From Alphaproteobacteria bacterium MarineAlpha3_Bin4 (lineage in GTDB: Bacteria; Pseudomonadota; Alphaproteobacteria; Rhodospirillales; Casp-alpha2), in assembly GCA_002938045.1 (NCBI GenBank), contig PTLJ01000015.1:1-14285 (forward strand): 14,285 nucleotides of DNA, given 5' to 3'. The translations under genes and the position numbers were made by a program. Positions 14,078-14,285 of the stretch are shown here, in pieces (position 1 is the first letter of the stretch; each line of letters opens with the position of its first letter). Below the pieces are notes generated by a model. That model was not told where the DNA came from and did not search any database. It saw only the letters and a list, made by a program, of their open reading frames with translations.

Positions 14078-14285
14078 TTATCCGGGCACTTTGCGCGGAG
14101 TGAAGAGCGACGATAGTGGCACCAATTGGAATCCCCGTTGTTCGACCGTCGCCAGCCAATTGGCGAGGGCTTCAAGGGTAGCATCTCGCGGGTGGCCAAT
14201 GGCGGACGCAAATCCCTGCTGCTTTGCCAGCTTTTCGACCTCAGTCAACCGGGCCTTAATCTCCGCCGAGTCATCGACATGGTCT
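14078..14285 (-). CDS. Divergent polysaccharide deacetylase family protein, C-terminal fragment cut by window edge
   Basis: Sixty-eight residues and a TAA stop (14080-14078); the 5' part is beyond the right edge. The peptide begins DHVDDSAEIKARL, includes the motif GFASAIGHPRDATLEALANW (a helix preceding a conserved IGHP strand), and ends RGFQLVPLSSLF. This is the usual C-terminal end of the divergent polysaccharide deacetylase (YibQ/DUF610) family, a NodB-like barrel found in many Gram-negative bacteria, often exported and near peptidoglycan hydrolase genes. Function is poorly defined. It is transcribed toward trpE. The identification rests on the IGHP segment and the ending only. Confidence 0.75.
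   Translation of the reverse strand, partial: DHVDDSAEIKARLTEVEKLAKQQGFASAIGHPRDATLEALANWLATVEQRGFQLVPLSSLFTPRKVPG

Overview
The window reads as a stretch of chromosome from an alphaproteobacterium, probably Rhodospirillales-like. Three things suggest this. The gene order tpiA-secG-pyrG-kdsA-eno-ftsB-pdhABC is a familiar alphaproteobacterial core block. The pyruvate dehydrogenase E1 beta subunit carries its own N-terminal lipoyl domain. A PpiD-like chaperone lies directly upstream of trpE. KdsA implies a lipopolysaccharide-bearing cell. Placement below class level is inference.

Layout. From 9570 down to 1 everything is on the minus strand: tpiA, secG, pyrG, kdsA, eno, ftsB, two small antibiotic-biosynthesis-monooxygenase-like (ABM) genes, pdhA, pdhB and the 5' part of pdhC, which runs off the left edge. 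These genes cover lower glycolysis (tpiA, eno), entry into the TCA cycle (pdhABC), CTP synthesis (pyrG), Kdo synthesis (kdsA), secretion (secG) and division (ftsB). A gap of about 1 kb (9571-10573) separates tpiA from a divergent plus-strand pair, a PpiD/SurA-type membrane chaperone and trpE. trpE converges on the 3' end of a minus-strand divergent polysaccharide deacetylase cut by the right edge.

Most of the window is ordinary housekeeping, but several features deserve attention. (1) Between secG and pyrG there is an unannotated 34-codon ORF. It begins right after the secG stop, reads through a strong intrinsic terminator, and ends in an ATGA overlap with the pyrG start. This layout resembles the E. 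coli pyrL/pyrBI attenuator and suggests nucleotide-responsive attenuation of CTP synthase. (2) A pair of paralogous ABM-fold genes, one with a C-terminal membrane anchor, is translationally chained to ftsB and lies between ftsB and pdhA. (3) The tpiA-ppiD gap holds a frameshifted relic of a CHAT (caspase-like) domain. (4) A perfect 11-bp hairpin lies immediately upstream of the ftsB start. (5) PdhB and PdhC start with almost identical lipoyl domains.

I saw no CRISPR array, tRNA, rRNA or intact mobile element.
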